NCBI GenBank assembly: GCA_016931895.1
Contig: JAFGDY010000113.1
Coordinates: 1-50,132, forward strand
DNA length: 50,132 bases
Reading direction: 5' to 3'
Origin: Anaerolineae bacterium
GTDB lineage: Bacteria; Chloroflexota; Anaerolineae; 4572-78; J111
The notes under the pieces: model-generated
Databases searched by the model: none
What the model was told of the DNA's origin: nothing
Seen by the model: the letters and a program-made list of their open reading frames with translations, nothing else
Shown here: positions 41,696 through 50,132 of the stretch, piece after piece
Numbering within the stretch: position 1 is the first letter of the stretch
How the letters are laid out: every line of letters begins with the position of its first letter
Position numbers and translations under genes: made by a program

Positions 41696-42412
41696 ATGAC
41701 CTTGCCAAAATATCATCGTATCTTGTTAAAAATGGGGGGCGAATCGCTGGCCGGCGAGAATAATTTTGGCATTAACCCTGATTTGGCCGACTCTGTGGCC
41801 ACCACCGTCAAAGATATTCATCAGTTAGGCATTGAGATTGCCATGGTTATTGGCGCGGGTAATTTGTGGCGGGGCAAGGATGGCCTGGACCACGGCATGG
41901 ATCGGGCCACGGCCGACCACATGGGCATGTTGGCTACCGTGATGAATGCGCTGGCCCTGGCCGACGCCCTGAGCCGGATTGGCATAGAAACCCGCGTCCA
42001 AACCGCCATTGAAATGCGCGCCGTGGCCGAACCCTATATCCGGGGACGGGCGATCCGCCATCTGGAGAAGGGACGGGTGGTGATTTTGGGCGCGGGCACG
42101 GGCAACCCCTACTTTACCACCGACACCGCTGCCGCTCTGCGGGCCATGGAAATTGACGCCGAACTTTTGGTAAAAGCTACCAAAGTGGACGGCGTTTACA
42201 ACTCGGACCCCAAAGTTGACGCCCAGGCCAAAAAATTTGAGCGATTAACGTATATTGAGGCCATTAACCTGGGATTAAAAGTTTTAGACGGCACGGCCCT
42301 GACCCTGTGCATGGATAACCAAATGCCCATTATTGTGCTGGACCTGTGGCAACCCGATAGTTTAAAAAAGGCGGTGTTGGGCAAAACCGTGGGCACACTG
42401 ATTAGCTATTGA
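41696..42412 (+). CDS. pyrH: UMP kinase
   Basis: Encodes 238 residues, full length for the bacterial hexameric UMP kinase. It has [12 protein letters not shown] (phosphate loop), [30 protein letters not shown] (UMP site), [17 protein letters not shown] and the [10 protein letters not shown] motif. It makes UDP from UMP. Gene order rpsB-tsf-pyrH-frr is the conserved bacterial one. GAGGAATATTTT precedes the ATG. Confidence 0.97.
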   Translation: MTLPKYHRILLKMGGESLAGENNFGINPDLADSVATTVKDIHQLGIEIAMVIGAGNLWRGKDGLDHGMDRATADHMGMLATVMNALALADALSRIGIETRVQTAIEMRAVAEPYIRGRAIRHLEKGRVVILGAGTGNPYFTTDTAAALRAMEIDAELLVKATKVDGVYNSDPKVDAQAKKFERLTYIEAINLGLKVLDGTALTLCMDNQMPIIVLDLWQPDSLKKAVLGKTVGTLISY

Positions 42413-42515
42413 ATTGACAAGTAGCCAGGTAGCAAGTAGCATGCAAGTTGCAAGTGGCAAATAGCAACCGTCAATCATTTTTTTAGTTGTAATTTGCTAT
42501 TTGTAATTCTATCCA
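42411..42515. repeat. AAGTAGC/CAAGT short-word repeat patch with inverted arms
   Basis: Variants of GTAGCAAGTAGC and GCAAGTTGCAAGTGGCAAAT run to 42470. CAAATAGCAA (42458-42467) is the complement of TTGCTATTTG (42494-42503). It fills the pyrH-frr gap. Confidence 0.6.
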
Positions 42516-42528
42516 GTGGAGGTAAAAA

Positions 42529-43086
42529 ATGATCAATGATGTTCTGGCCGAAGCCAAAGACGGCATGGAAAAATCCATTGAGAGTTTGCAACATGATTTG
42601 GCCAGCTTGCGCACCGGCCGGGCCTCGGCCGGGTTGGTGAACAAATTGGTGGTTGATTATTACGGCACGCCAACGTCGTTGCAAGAAGTCGCCTCAATTA
42701 GCGTGCCCGAAGCGCAATTAATTGCCATTCGTCCCTATGACCCCACCGCCCTTAAGGCCATTGAGCGAGCCATTCTGCAATCGGATCTGGGCCTGACCCC
42801 CAACAACGATGGCAAATTAATCCGGTTGCAGATTCCTACCCTCACCGAGGAACGCCGCCGGGAGTTGAGCAAATCTGTGTCTAAGCGGGTAGAAGAGGCC
42901 AAAGTTTCCATTCGTAATATTCGGCGCGGGGGGCTGGAAGACTTGCGCAGTTTTGAAAAAGAAAGCCTGATTACCGAAGATGATTTTTACCACGGTAAAG
43001 ACGAATTGCAAGAACTCACCGACGATTACATCAAAAGAGCCGATGAAATTGGTGAGGCCAAAGAGAAAGAAATTATGGAGGTTTAG
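42529..43086 (+). CDS. frr: ribosome recycling factor
   Basis: Encodes 185 residues, the normal length. It has [34 protein letters not shown], the domain II hinge, and [29 protein letters not shown] towards the end. It splits post-termination ribosomes with EF-G. GGAGGTAAAAA precedes ATG 42529. Confidence 0.97.
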   Translation: MINDVLAEAKDGMEKSIESLQHDLASLRTGRASAGLVNKLVVDYYGTPTSLQEVASISVPEAQLIAIRPYDPTALKAIERAILQSDLGLTPNNDGKLIRLQIPTLTEERRRELSKSVSKRVEEAKVSIRNIRRGGLEDLRSFEKESLITEDDFYHGKDELQELTDDYIKRADEIGEAKEKEIMEV

Positions 43087-43130
43087 CTCTTGGTTTGCTC
43101 AACTATTAAAACCTAAAGGGCTGGACCAGA

Positions 43131-43174
43131 AAAAACTCGGATGTACGTACATACGTCTGAGTTTTTTGTCTTTT
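43131..43174 (+). terminator. intrinsic terminator after frr
   Basis: A 15-bp stem (43131-43145 with 43152-43166, two G-U pairs) with 6-nt loop, then a run of T ending TTTTTTGTCTTTT. Confidence 0.9.
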
Positions 43175-43294
43175 AACCCTTGCTTAAACCAAATCCCTCA
43201 TTTTGCCTATTTCCCCTGTTTTGCTGATAATGACGTTTAGCCTTAAAGACTACCTTGTTTGATAAAGCGGTAGGTGAAGTTTCAGCTAAAAAAA

Positions 43295-44326
43295 ATGTCT
43301 ACCATTAATCAAATTGTGGCCAAATACGCCGCAGATATTGACAATACCATCAAACGCCTGGTCAATGAAACCCCACCTTTTATGCGGGGCATTATTGGCT
43401 ATCATTTTGGCTGGATGGATGAAAATTTTCAGCCAACAACTTCTAAGCGGGGCAAAATGCTGCGGCCCGTCATCAGCCTCTTGGTTTATGAGGCCATTAC
43501 CGGCAATTATCAAGACGCCCTGCCGGTGGCGGCGTCTATTGAAATCATCCACAACTTCAGTTTGTTGCACGATGACATTGAAGATAATGATGTGGAGCGC
43601 CGCGGACGCCCCACCGCCTGGACAATCTGGGGCCAGCCCGCCGTAATTAATGCCGGTGACCATCTCTATTCGTTAGCTTACAAAGCCCTGTATCAGCTTG
43701 ATCCGGCCAAAATTGCCCCCGAAAGAATTTTTGCGGTTTTGCGCGTTGTCAACGAAGCCTGTTTGCGGCTCACCGAAGGACAGGATTTGGACCTGAAATT
43801 TGAAACGATTCAAAACGTGTCAACCGGCATGTACTTGGACATGGTGTATAAAAAAACCGGGGCCTTGATTGAGGCTGCTATTCTGGCCGGGGCCAGGCTG
43901 GCCACCGCGGACGAAGACATCATCCAGAATTATAGCGACTTTGCGCACAATATTGGCCTGGCCTTTCAAATTCGTGATGACGTATTGGGAATATGGGGCG
44001 ATAGTAAGCAAACCGGCAAATCCGCCGTTAACGATCTGCGCCGCAAAAAGAAAACCCTGCCCGTGATTTATATGCTTGATCAGATAGATGGGGCGCGCCA
44101 AAAAAAACTGGAGGCTTATTACGCCACCCCAGAGCCTTTATCCGCCCCGGAAATTGAGTTTGTGCGCGAATGTTTGGCCCTGGTGGAGGCGCAACATTAT
44201 GCTCAGGGGGTGGCCGATAATTACAAACAGAAATCGTTTGCCGCCCTGGCTAAAATTGGGGCCTCAAACCAGGCGCAGTCTGATTTGAGGACGATGACAG
44301 AGTTTTTGATAAATCGTTTGTATTAG
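43295..44326 (+). CDS. polyprenyl (trans-isoprenyl) diphosphate synthase
   Basis: Encodes 343 residues from ATG 43295; a GTG seven codons upstream (43274) is an alternative start. The first aspartate-rich motif HDDIEDND is at 92-99, GKMLRP near residue 54, the second as QIRDDVLGIWGD (Asp228/229), and GKSAVNDLRRKKKTLP. It condenses isopentenyl diphosphate with an allylic diphosphate. The chain length is not certain from sequence; a geranylgeranyl or quinone side-chain product is possible. The residues just before the first motif are FSLL, with no bulky aromatic at the fifth position. It sits between frr and uppS. Confidence 0.9.
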   Translation: MSTINQIVAKYAADIDNTIKRLVNETPPFMRGIIGYHFGWMDENFQPTTSKRGKMLRPVISLLVYEAITGNYQDALPVAASIEIIHNFSLLHDDIEDNDVERRGRPTAWTIWGQPAVINAGDHLYSLAYKALYQLDPAKIAPERIFAVLRVVNEACLRLTEGQDLDLKFETIQNVSTGMYLDMVYKKTGALIEAAILAGARLATADEDIIQNYSDFAHNIGLAFQIRDDVLGIWGDSKQTGKSAVNDLRRKKKTLPVIYMLDQIDGARQKKLEAYYATPEPLSAPEIEFVRECLALVEAQHYAQGVADNYKQKSFAALAKIGASNQAQSDLRTMTEFLINRLY

Positions 44327-44443
44327 CAGTCAGGCAGTTCCCAGAATCACGTTTACCCCAGTGATGGCGGAGGCGGCTGTGGAAATCATCCTTGCCATAC
44401 GCAATCCGTATTTTGAGAGCTGCCTTAAAACAGGAGTGGAAAA

Positions 44444-45202
44444 ATGATGGATATGGTGATGATACAAAACCAGGAAGAAGTAACAGGCCAGAAAAAATTT
44501 CCCCCACTGCCCAATCCCCCTTCCCACGTGGGCATTATTATGGACGGCAACGGGCGTTGGGCGCAGGAACGGGGCAAGTCCCGACTGGAAGGACACCGGG
44601 CCGGCACCGAGAATCTACGGCGTATTTTGGAGGCGTCGGTGGAATTTGGCGTAAAAATGCTCACCATTTACGCTTTTTCTACTGAAAATTGGAAACGCCC
44701 GCCCCTGGAAGTGAAAGGCTTGATGAGTATTCTGGAAAATGTAATTGACCGGGAATTGAATGAGTTGCACAAAAACGGCGTGCAGTTGCGGCATATCGGC
44801 CAGTTAGAACGACTGAATCCGGCCATTCGCAAAAAAGTGATTCACGCGATTGACCTGACCAAAAACAACAACCGGCTTGTGCTCAACGTGGCCTTTAATT
44901 ATGGGGGCCGGGATGAAATTGTCCACGCTGTCCAAAGCCTGATGCGCGATAATGTGAAACCCGAGGACGTAACCGAAGAATTGTTGAGCCGCTACATGTA
45001 TACCGGCACGTCGCCGGACCCCGATTTGATCATCCGCACCAGCGGCGAGTTCCGCACCAGCAACTTTCTCATCTGGCAGGCCGCCTACGCCGAGTATTAC
45101 ATCACCCCCACCTACTGGCCCGCTTTTGGCAAAGAGGAGTATTACCAGGCCCTATGCGAGTTTAGCCGGCGAGATCGTCGTTACGGCGGGCGAACCGAGT
45201 AA
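44444..45202 (+). CDS. uppS: undecaprenyl (cis-polyprenyl) diphosphate synthase
   Basis: Encodes 252 residues. It has the catalytic Asp34 in [30 protein letters not shown] and the C-terminal [22 protein letters not shown] with TYWPAF. It makes the C55 lipid carrier precursor for wall synthesis. It is functionally linked to the DUF368 gene at 5545, which probably recycles the carrier. AGGAG precedes ATG 44444. The N-terminus is about 15 residues longer than the shortest homologues. Confidence 0.96.
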   Translation: MMDMVMIQNQEEVTGQKKFPPLPNPPSHVGIIMDGNGRWAQERGKSRLEGHRAGTENLRRILEASVEFGVKMLTIYAFSTENWKRPPLEVKGLMSILENVIDRELNELHKNGVQLRHIGQLERLNPAIRKKVIHAIDLTKNNNRLVLNVAFNYGGRDEIVHAVQSLMRDNVKPEDVTEELLSRYMYTGTSPDPDLIIRTSGEFRTSNFLIWQAAYAEYYITPTYWPAFGKEEYYQALCEFSRRDRRYGGRTE

Positions 45203-45329
45203 AAAATATTTGCCGTTGACGCGGCCTGGCGCCTATTAATGTCTTCCCCCCAAACTCCTATTTTCAATGCCCTCTCACCTATGATAAAATATTGGCAATA
45301 GTTTTTTAGATGGGGGTGGCAGGAAATAA

Positions 45330-46421
45330 ATGGCGCGTAAAAAACGGCGCGGGCGCTGGGATTGGCTCAATACCTCGCTCGCGCTCCGGCAGGAGTCGCA
45401 GCAGTGGGTAAAGAGCCAGCTACACAGCCTTACCCATGCCACGGCTACAGAAACTATCTCCTCTCGCGTATTACCCCAATTTCAACGGGAAACCGGCCTG
45501 GCCGATTTTACCTGGCGCGTATACTACCACCGCCGGCCTGCCGGGCGAGTCCAGCCCGCCCCTGAGCTGGCGGCTAATGCTCAAGGATATGTTATCTTTT
45601 TGCACGGCTGGGATGGCAGCCACGCTATCTGGGAAGATTTGCCCGCCGCCGTGTGTGAGGCCAACCCACGCCTGATCTGTTTTTCCTTGGATGTCAATGG
45701 CTTTGGCGGGTCGCCCTTCATCGAGGCTGAGAGTCCGCTTTTGGAGTTGTGCGGGCCGCGTGGCAATATGCAGGCGGTGGAGCTATGGCTCAATTTGCTC
45801 AAGCTGCATCGCCCCGGCGGTCAGCGACAGGTTTTTACTTTTGTGGGACATTCGATGAGTGGGGCATCTATTTTTCACAAGGTCAAACGAGGTTGGGAGG
45901 AAACCCCCTACAGCTTGCTGGCCCTGGCTCCGGCCATGCTGCATAAGGATACGGTGAAAAAAGCCCTCTATAAAACCCTGGGTTTGGGCATTGGAGCCGG
46001 TGTGCAATATGGCTTTTTGGATACGTTCAAAGGCCGCCTGGCCGTGCCAATTATGGACCTGTTAGCGGCCAACGCCAGCCAGGCTGTTAAAGATGAGCAC
46101 GTGCGTATTTTTCAACAAACCGACAAGGGTACGATTGCCCAGGTTTTTTTTGCCCTCGGTTTGTCTGAAGAAACCGCGCCCCCCCGCGATTGGAGCAATG
46201 TGTTTGTGATGTTGGGCCACAAAGACCGGCTGGTGGCCCTGGGGCCAACCCTGGACTTGCTGGAAAGCATGGGGCTGCACAGTTGGAATATCCAGGTAGT
46301 GCTGGGCGATCATTACTTCTTCTCTGTTGGCCAGCGCTCGCGGCGGCTCCACGCTTTTAATCGGGCCGAAGTGCTGCGCCATATCCTGCGTTTGCACGAT
46401 GAGCGGCGCCAGCAGGCGTGA
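45330..46421 (+). CDS. alpha/beta hydrolase 3
   Basis: Encodes 363 residues. It has the oxyanion loop FLHGWDGS, the nucleophile elbow GHSMSG (Ser175), the acid in MLGHKDRLV and the base in LGDHYFF. The N-terminal ~80 residues are basic and precede the fold (ARKKRRGRWDW); there is no signal peptide. The cap region has GIGAGVQYGFLDTFKG. The triad is intact but the substrate is unknown. It differs clearly from the 20304/31845 pair. An A+T-rich TATGATAAAAT element lies about 40 nt upstream and may be its -10. Confidence 0.85.
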   Translation: MARKKRRGRWDWLNTSLALRQESQQWVKSQLHSLTHATATETISSRVLPQFQRETGLADFTWRVYYHRRPAGRVQPAPELAANAQGYVIFLHGWDGSHAIWEDLPAAVCEANPRLICFSLDVNGFGGSPFIEAESPLLELCGPRGNMQAVELWLNLLKLHRPGGQRQVFTFVGHSMSGASIFHKVKRGWEETPYSLLALAPAMLHKDTVKKALYKTLGLGIGAGVQYGFLDTFKGRLAVPIMDLLAANASQAVKDEHVRIFQQTDKGTIAQVFFALGLSEETAPPRDWSNVFVMLGHKDRLVALGPTLDLLESMGLHSWNIQVVLGDHYFFSVGQRSRRLHAFNRAEVLRHILRLHDERRQQA

Positions 46422-46436
46422 GCTTAGGAGCCTAAG

Positions 46437-47546
46437 TTATCCCTTCTGATAAATTGCCGCCGGCAAGGTAAAAGAAAAAATACTGCCATGTCCTTCTTTA
46501 CTGTTCACCCCTACTTCCCCGCCGAGTTTTTCCACAATGTACTGCACAATAGACAAGCCCAGGCCGTATCCTTTGGCCCGGGTTTGGTCCAGGCGGGTGA
46601 AACGGGTGAATAATTGCGCTTGCTCTTCTGGGGTTAACCCCGGACCGTTATCCCGGATCCAAAAGCAAATAGAGCCGTTTTCGTAAGGCACGGCTCCCAG
46701 TTCCAGGCGCGGAGGCTGGCCGCCATACTTCAGGCCATTACTAACATAATTAACCCACACTTCCTCAACCCATTGCCGATGGCCCACTGCCACCGGCCAA
46801 TTATCGGAAACAATAACTTCAGCCTGGTATTTTTCAACCAGGTAATCCAGGCGCAACAAGGCCTCGGCCACAATCTGGCCCATGTCTAGCGGCTTTACCT
46901 TAACCTCGCTCTGGCGGATGCTGGCCAGCAGCAACAATTCCTCAATGATATTGCTCATTTTGTAGCCGGTTTGGGCAATAGTTTGCAGGTATTCCTGTCT
47001 TTGTTCGGCCGGGATGGTCATCCAATTATCTTGTAAAAAACCAATGTAGCCCGTGATCAGGCCCAGCGGACTCTTGAGGTCGTGGGCTACGGTGTGAGCA
47101 AACGCATCCAATTGGGCAATCAAATTATCGCGCTCGCTGATTTGTTCTTGGAGATTTTTTTGCAGCTTTTTAATGGTCAGGTGGGTGGTGATGCGAGCCA
47201 ACACCTCCTCCGGCTGGAGGGGTTTGGTGATGTGATCCACTGCGCCCAGGGCAAAACCTTTTACTTTGTCCGCGGTGTTGGCCAGGGCCGTCATAAAAAT
47301 AATGGGGATGTCCCGGGTAGCTTCGTTTTCCTGCAAACGCTGGCACGTTTCAAAGCCGTCCATCACCGGCATCACTACGTCCAGGAGAATCAAGTCGGGC
47401 CGGACCTCATTGACCTTTTGTAGCGCTTCCTCACCGTTTTCAGCCACCAATACGCTGAAGCCGCAACCCTGTAAATAAACGCACAGCAAATCTAAATTTT
47501 CGGGACTGTCGTCAACTATGAGCAGGGTGTCTTTATCTTTGGTCAT
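46437..47546 (-). CDS. receiver-histidine kinase hybrid (paralogue of 859-1962)
   Basis: Encodes 369 residues. The receiver has D12/D13, phospho-acceptor D56 and K108 in DHITKPL. A coiled coil follows, then an H-box AHDLKSPL with His155, and an ATPase domain with NYVSNGLKYGG, DNGPGL and GYGLGLSI. It has the same domain order and nearly the same H-box context as the protein at 859-1962, so a duplication is likely. There is no membrane segment. AAGGACC lies before ATG 47546. It is convergent with hydrolase 3, only 15 nt apart. Confidence 0.92.
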   Translation of the reverse strand: MTKDKDTLLIVDDSPENLDLLCVYLQGCGFSVLVAENGEEALQKVNEVRPDLILLDVVMPVMDGFETCQRLQENEATRDIPIIFMTALANTADKVKGFALGAVDHITKPLQPEEVLARITTHLTIKKLQKNLQEQISERDNLIAQLDAFAHTVAHDLKSPLGLITGYIGFLQDNWMTIPAEQRQEYLQTIAQTGYKMSNIIEELLLLASIRQSEVKVKPLDMGQIVAEALLRLDYLVEKYQAEVIVSDNWPVAVGHRQWVEEVWVNYVSNGLKYGGQPPRLELGAVPYENGSICFWIRDNGPGLTPEEQAQLFTRFTRLDQTRAKGYGLGLSIVQYIVEKLGGEVGVNSKEGHGSIFSFTLPAAIYQKG

Positions 47547-47653
47547 GGTTGGTCCTTAATGAGGTTGTTCTTGGGGCAAAAGGGTTTAATCACCGCTCCG
47601 GTTAATTTGATGACCCAGCAGGTCAATGTTGCTGGCATGTTCAAACAAGTTCC

Positions 47654-47662
47654 ATTATACCA
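47654..47662 (-). promoter_or_regulatory. extended -10 promoter of the receiver-kinase
   Basis: TGGTATAAT read on the minus strand, no clear -35. The leader is about 100 nt. Confidence 0.5.
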
Positions 47663-47715
47663 TAAAATTTATCAGGGGATGAGGGTACTGTGGTCATCTT
47701 CACCGGAAAACCCAT

Positions 47716-47744
47716 TTGTTTTGGCGTTGGTCAGGTGGTAAAAT
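47716..47744 (+). promoter_or_regulatory. possible promoter of uvrC
   Basis: TTGTTT (47716-47721), 17-nt spacer, TAAAAT (47739-47744). The leader is about 55 nt. Confidence 0.5.
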
Positions 47745-47806
47745 ATGTTCTTAAGAAACTGGAAGGTCTGATCGGTTTTCAAAATCCGTCAGGCCGGATC
47801 ACTCTC

Positions 47807-49660
47807 ATGACAGCCAAGATCGAGCAAATTCTAAAAAATTTACCGGCCCGGCCGGGCATTTATATGCATAAAAACGCCCAGGGCAAAGTGATTTATGTGG
47901 GCAAGGCCGTTAACCTGAAGAACCGGGTGCGTTCTTACTTTCATAAATCCGCCCAAACCGGCAGCCCCAAAACCCGCCGCCTGGTGGAAGAAATTGCCGA
48001 CATCGAATTCATTGTGGCCGATAGCGAACTGGAAGCCCTGCTGCTGGAAAACACGCTCATCAAAAAGTATCAACCCTACTATAATGTGCGGTTGAAAGAC
48101 GATAAACGTTACCCCTACATCAAGGTGCATTGGCAAGACCCCTTTCCCCGCGTCACCACCACCCGCCGTTTGCAAAACGATGGCGCGCGCTATTTTGGCC
48201 CTTACACCGCCGCCTGGGCCGCCTACCAAACCCTGGACCTGGTGCGCAAGATTTTTCCTTATTTAACCTGCACCCGCGTAATTAACGGCCAGGACGAGCG
48301 AGCCTGCCTCTACTATCACCTGGGCCGCTGCGCCGCGCCCTGTATTGGCGCGGTCAACCAGGCCGAGTATCGCCAAATAATTGATAATTTATGCGACTTT
48401 TTGAACGGCAACATTGAGCCGGTAGTGGCCGATATTCACCGCCAGATGGAAACCGCCGCCGAAAACCTTGATTTTGAACGCGCCGCCCAACTGCGCGACC
48501 AGATCAAGGCCATAGATCAGGTGGTGGAAAAACAAAAAGTGGTCAGCGCCACCACCATGGACGAAGATGTAGTGGCTTTTGCCCGCGCCGACGGCGACGC
48601 TTGTGTGCAGGTCTTTTTTATTCGCGGCGGCAAACTGGTGGGCCGGGACTATTTTGTTTTAGAAGGAACGGCGGAAGAGGAAGACGCCGAAATCATGACC
48701 TCGTTCTTGAAACAATTTTACGACCAATCCACCCAGATCCCCCCCCAGATTTTACTGCCCAAAGATGTGGACGAACTGATGATCATCCGCGATTGGTTGC
48801 AGGGCAAACGCGGCGACAAGGTGACCTTAAAGGTGCCCCGCCGGGGTAAACAAAAGGAACTGTTGGAACTGGCCGCCGAAAACGCGCTGGAAACCCTGAA
48901 CCATCTCCGCGCCCAATGGGCCGCCGACGAGAGCAAACAAACCGAGGGCCTGGCTGAATTGCAGCAAGCGCTCGACCTGCCGGAGCCGCCGCTGCGCATT
49001 GAGTGTTACGACATCAGCACCTTGCAGGGCGCGCATACTATTGGCTCCATGGTGGTGTTTGCCAAAGGCGTGCCTCGTAAAAACGACTACCGGCGTTTTA
49101 AAATCAAGTCGGTGGCGGGGCAGGATGATTACGCCAGCATGCAAGAGATGCTGCGCCGCCGCTTCAAACGCATGACCGACGAGGGCTACCGGGACAAATC
49201 AAAAGTGGACAAAAGCGAAGACGCCTGGGCCCTCATTCCCAACCTGGTGATCATTGACGGCGGCAAGGGCCAATTGAACGCCGCCCTGGCCGTGTTGGAC
49301 GAGTTTGACTTGCGCGACGCGATTCCCATGGTGGGGCTGGCCAAACGCGAGGAAGAAATCTTCAGACCGGGCGAGTCGGAATCCATCATGCTGCCCCGCA
49401 ATTCCCAGGCCCTGTTCCTGGTGCAGCGCATCCGCGACGAAGCGCACCGTTTTGGCGTAACCTACCATCGCCAATTGCGCGGCAAAAGCGCGGTCCGTTC
49501 CAGCCTCGACGACATTGACGGCATTGGCCCCAAACGCCGCCGCGCCCTGCTGCAAAAGTTTGGCTCCATCCGGGCCATTCGTGAAGCCAGTGTGGAAGAA
49601 CTGGCCGCCGTGCCGGGCATGACCAAAAAGTCGGCGCAGGTGTTAAAAGATACCTTATAG
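47807..49660 (+). CDS. uvrC: UvrABC excinuclease subunit C
   Basis: Encodes 617 residues from ATG 47807. The frame is open 39 codons further up, but that part holds the promoter and is not conserved. The GIY-YIG nuclease (PGIYMHKNAQGKVIYVGKA, then RVRSYFHKS) makes the 3' incision. A UVR motif is at ~205-240 (DFERAAQLRDQIKAI). The RNase H-like C-nuclease (ECYDISTLQGAHTIGSMVVF) makes the 5' incision. Tandem HhH is at the end (IDGIGPKRRRALLQKFGS, VPGMTKKSAQVL). It acts in nucleotide excision repair with UvrA and UvrB, which are not in the window. Confidence 0.96.
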   Translation: MTAKIEQILKNLPARPGIYMHKNAQGKVIYVGKAVNLKNRVRSYFHKSAQTGSPKTRRLVEEIADIEFIVADSELEALLLENTLIKKYQPYYNVRLKDDKRYPYIKVHWQDPFPRVTTTRRLQNDGARYFGPYTAAWAAYQTLDLVRKIFPYLTCTRVINGQDERACLYYHLGRCAAPCIGAVNQAEYRQIIDNLCDFLNGNIEPVVADIHRQMETAAENLDFERAAQLRDQIKAIDQVVEKQKVVSATTMDEDVVAFARADGDACVQVFFIRGGKLVGRDYFVLEGTAEEEDAEIMTSFLKQFYDQSTQIPPQILLPKDVDELMIIRDWLQGKRGDKVTLKVPRRGKQKELLELAAENALETLNHLRAQWAADESKQTEGLAELQQALDLPEPPLRIECYDISTLQGAHTIGSMVVFAKGVPRKNDYRRFKIKSVAGQDDYASMQEMLRRRFKRMTDEGYRDKSKVDKSEDAWALIPNLVIIDGGKGQLNAALAVLDEFDLRDAIPMVGLAKREEEIFRPGESESIMLPRNSQALFLVQRIRDEAHRFGVTYHRQLRGKSAVRSSLDDIDGIGPKRRRALLQKFGSIRAIREASVEELAAVPGMTKKSAQVLKDTL

Positions 49661-49680
49661 AACCCCCTACCGAGCATTAT

Positions 49681-49734
49681 CGTGACGAATATCACACAGA
49701 TGACATGTATCGCCTAGAAAGATGACATGTGTCA
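49681..49734 (+). promoter_or_regulatory. cluster of CRP/FNR-like palindrome and direct repeats
   Basis: CGTGA-N6-TCACA (49681-49696) differs from the CRP-type TGTGA-N6-TCACA by one base. GATGACATGT occurs twice, 22 nt apart (49699-49708 and 49721-49730), the second within a perfect palindrome TGACATGTGTCA (49723-49734). This suggests binding of a dimeric regulator in front of the oxidoreductase gene. Confidence 0.5.
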
Positions 49735-49824
49735 CTGTTGCCAGCCGCCCAAAGAGAGTAAGATAAAAAGGTGCTATTCAGGCCAAAACTCCACCAGTGG
49801 CGGCTGAGCCAGAACGCAATGATA

Positions 49825-49869
49825 CGCTCCGATGTCCGGGTTCAATGCTGTCGCCGGGACACCGGAGCG
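49825..49869 (+). other. long hairpin in the leader of the oxidoreductase gene
   Basis: CGCTCCG pairs with CGGAGCG and, after one mismatch, TGTCC with GGACA. No T-run follows, so it is probably not a terminator; it may stabilise the leader or control translation. Confidence 0.45.
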
Positions 49870-49921
49870 TTTGGCTGCATTAATGAAAAACATCTAGTTT
49901 TCGATCAAAGGAGACATTATT

Positions 49922-50132
49922 ATGACTCGAACGCAAGTTACGATTGACGGCAACGAGGCGGCAGCCTACGTTGCCCACAAAACCAACGAGGTAATTGCTA
50001 TTTACCCCATTACCCCGTCCTCTGGAATGGGCGAACACGCCGATGCCTTTAGCGCCAGGGGCGATACCAATATCTGGGGCACCATCCCCACGGTGGTGGA
50101 AATGCAATCCGAAGGCGGCGCGGCCGGGGCGG
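49922..50132 (+). CDS. nifJ: pyruvate:ferredoxin/flavodoxin oxidoreductase, N-terminal part
   Basis: ATG 49922 with AAGGAGA 8-13 nt upstream; it runs off the window after 70 codons. The visible part is the start of domain I of the large single-chain enzyme: DGNEAAAYVAHKTNEVIAIYPITPSSGMGE with the pyruvate-binding YPITPSS motif, then WGTIPTVVEMQSEGGAAGA. The enzyme oxidises pyruvate to acetyl-CoA with thiamine diphosphate and iron-sulphur clusters, an oxygen-sensitive reaction that fits an anaerobic or facultative lifestyle. Confidence 0.85.
   Translation, partial: MTRTQVTIDGNEAAAYVAHKTNEVIAIYPITPSSGMGEHADAFSARGDTNIWGTIPTVVEMQSEGGAAGA

Overview
This 50 kb window is a densely coded bacterial chromosome segment of roughly mid-50s % G+C. 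It mixes housekeeping genes with an accessory signalling and lipid region. The style suggests Chloroflexota (Anaerolineae-like): V4R-domain proteins, DUF4388, a CvnD-like GTPase, large multi-GAF hybrid kinases, a dnaG-rpoD pair and many proteins with no clear proteobacterial or firmicute counterpart. That placement is inferred from gene content only; no phylogeny was run. No insertion sequence, prophage or CRISPR array was seen.

Layout. 1-3.9 kb (minus): a truncated 7TM-PAS sensor, a receiver-histidine kinase and a helicase-associated-domain protein. 4.1-8.8 kb: a DUF1232 membrane protein and a MerR-like coiled-coil protein (plus), then a DUF368 polyprenyl-phosphate transporter-type protein and two unusual membrane proteins, one of beta-like repeats and one HhH-TM-coiled coil (minus). 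9.0-10.8 kb: ftsH. 11.0-12.6 kb: V4R protein 1 and a receiver/degenerate-GGDEF protein behind a strongly folded leader. 12.7-16.8 kb: an M20 hydrolase, an M16 peptidase pair (one active, one lacking the zinc motif) and a 54-residue membrane protein. 16.8-18.0 kb: an RNase D-like exonuclease (minus).

18.5-33.3 kb (plus) is the most interesting block. It encodes a DUF4388 protein, a CvnD-type small GTPase, an alpha/beta hydrolase, a left-handed beta-helix protein, a homologue of cyanobacterial acyl-ACP reductase with the catalytic cysteine kept, a receiver/degenerate-GGDEF protein, a 2128-residue hybrid kinase with about eight GAF domains, a stand-alone receiver, a second alpha/beta hydrolase whose catalytic serine is replaced by alanine, and a second V4R protein. 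V4R domains are related to lipid-binding TRAPP/Bet3 folds, so the block reads as a candidate system that makes and/or senses fatty-acyl or other hydrophobic molecules. That function is inference.

33.4-39.3 kb (minus): an M50 protease, a small protein, a DUF493 protein, a tRNA gene, rpoD and dnaG. The tRNA is tRNA-Asn(GUU), split between anticodon positions 35 and 36 by a 258-nt group I intron with recognisable core elements and an exact P1 pairing. This is the strongest single discovery here. 39.6-45.2 kb (plus): rpsB (with a long acidic tail), tsf, pyrH, frr, a trans-polyprenyl synthase and uppS. 45.3-50.1 kb: another alpha/beta hydrolase, a second receiver-kinase (minus), uvrC and the start of a pyruvate:ferredoxin oxidoreductase gene cut by the window end.

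Promoters resemble the sigma-70 consensus (TTGACA-like, about 17-nt spacer, TATAAT), often with a TGGTATAAT extended -10. Several strong intrinsic terminators are present.
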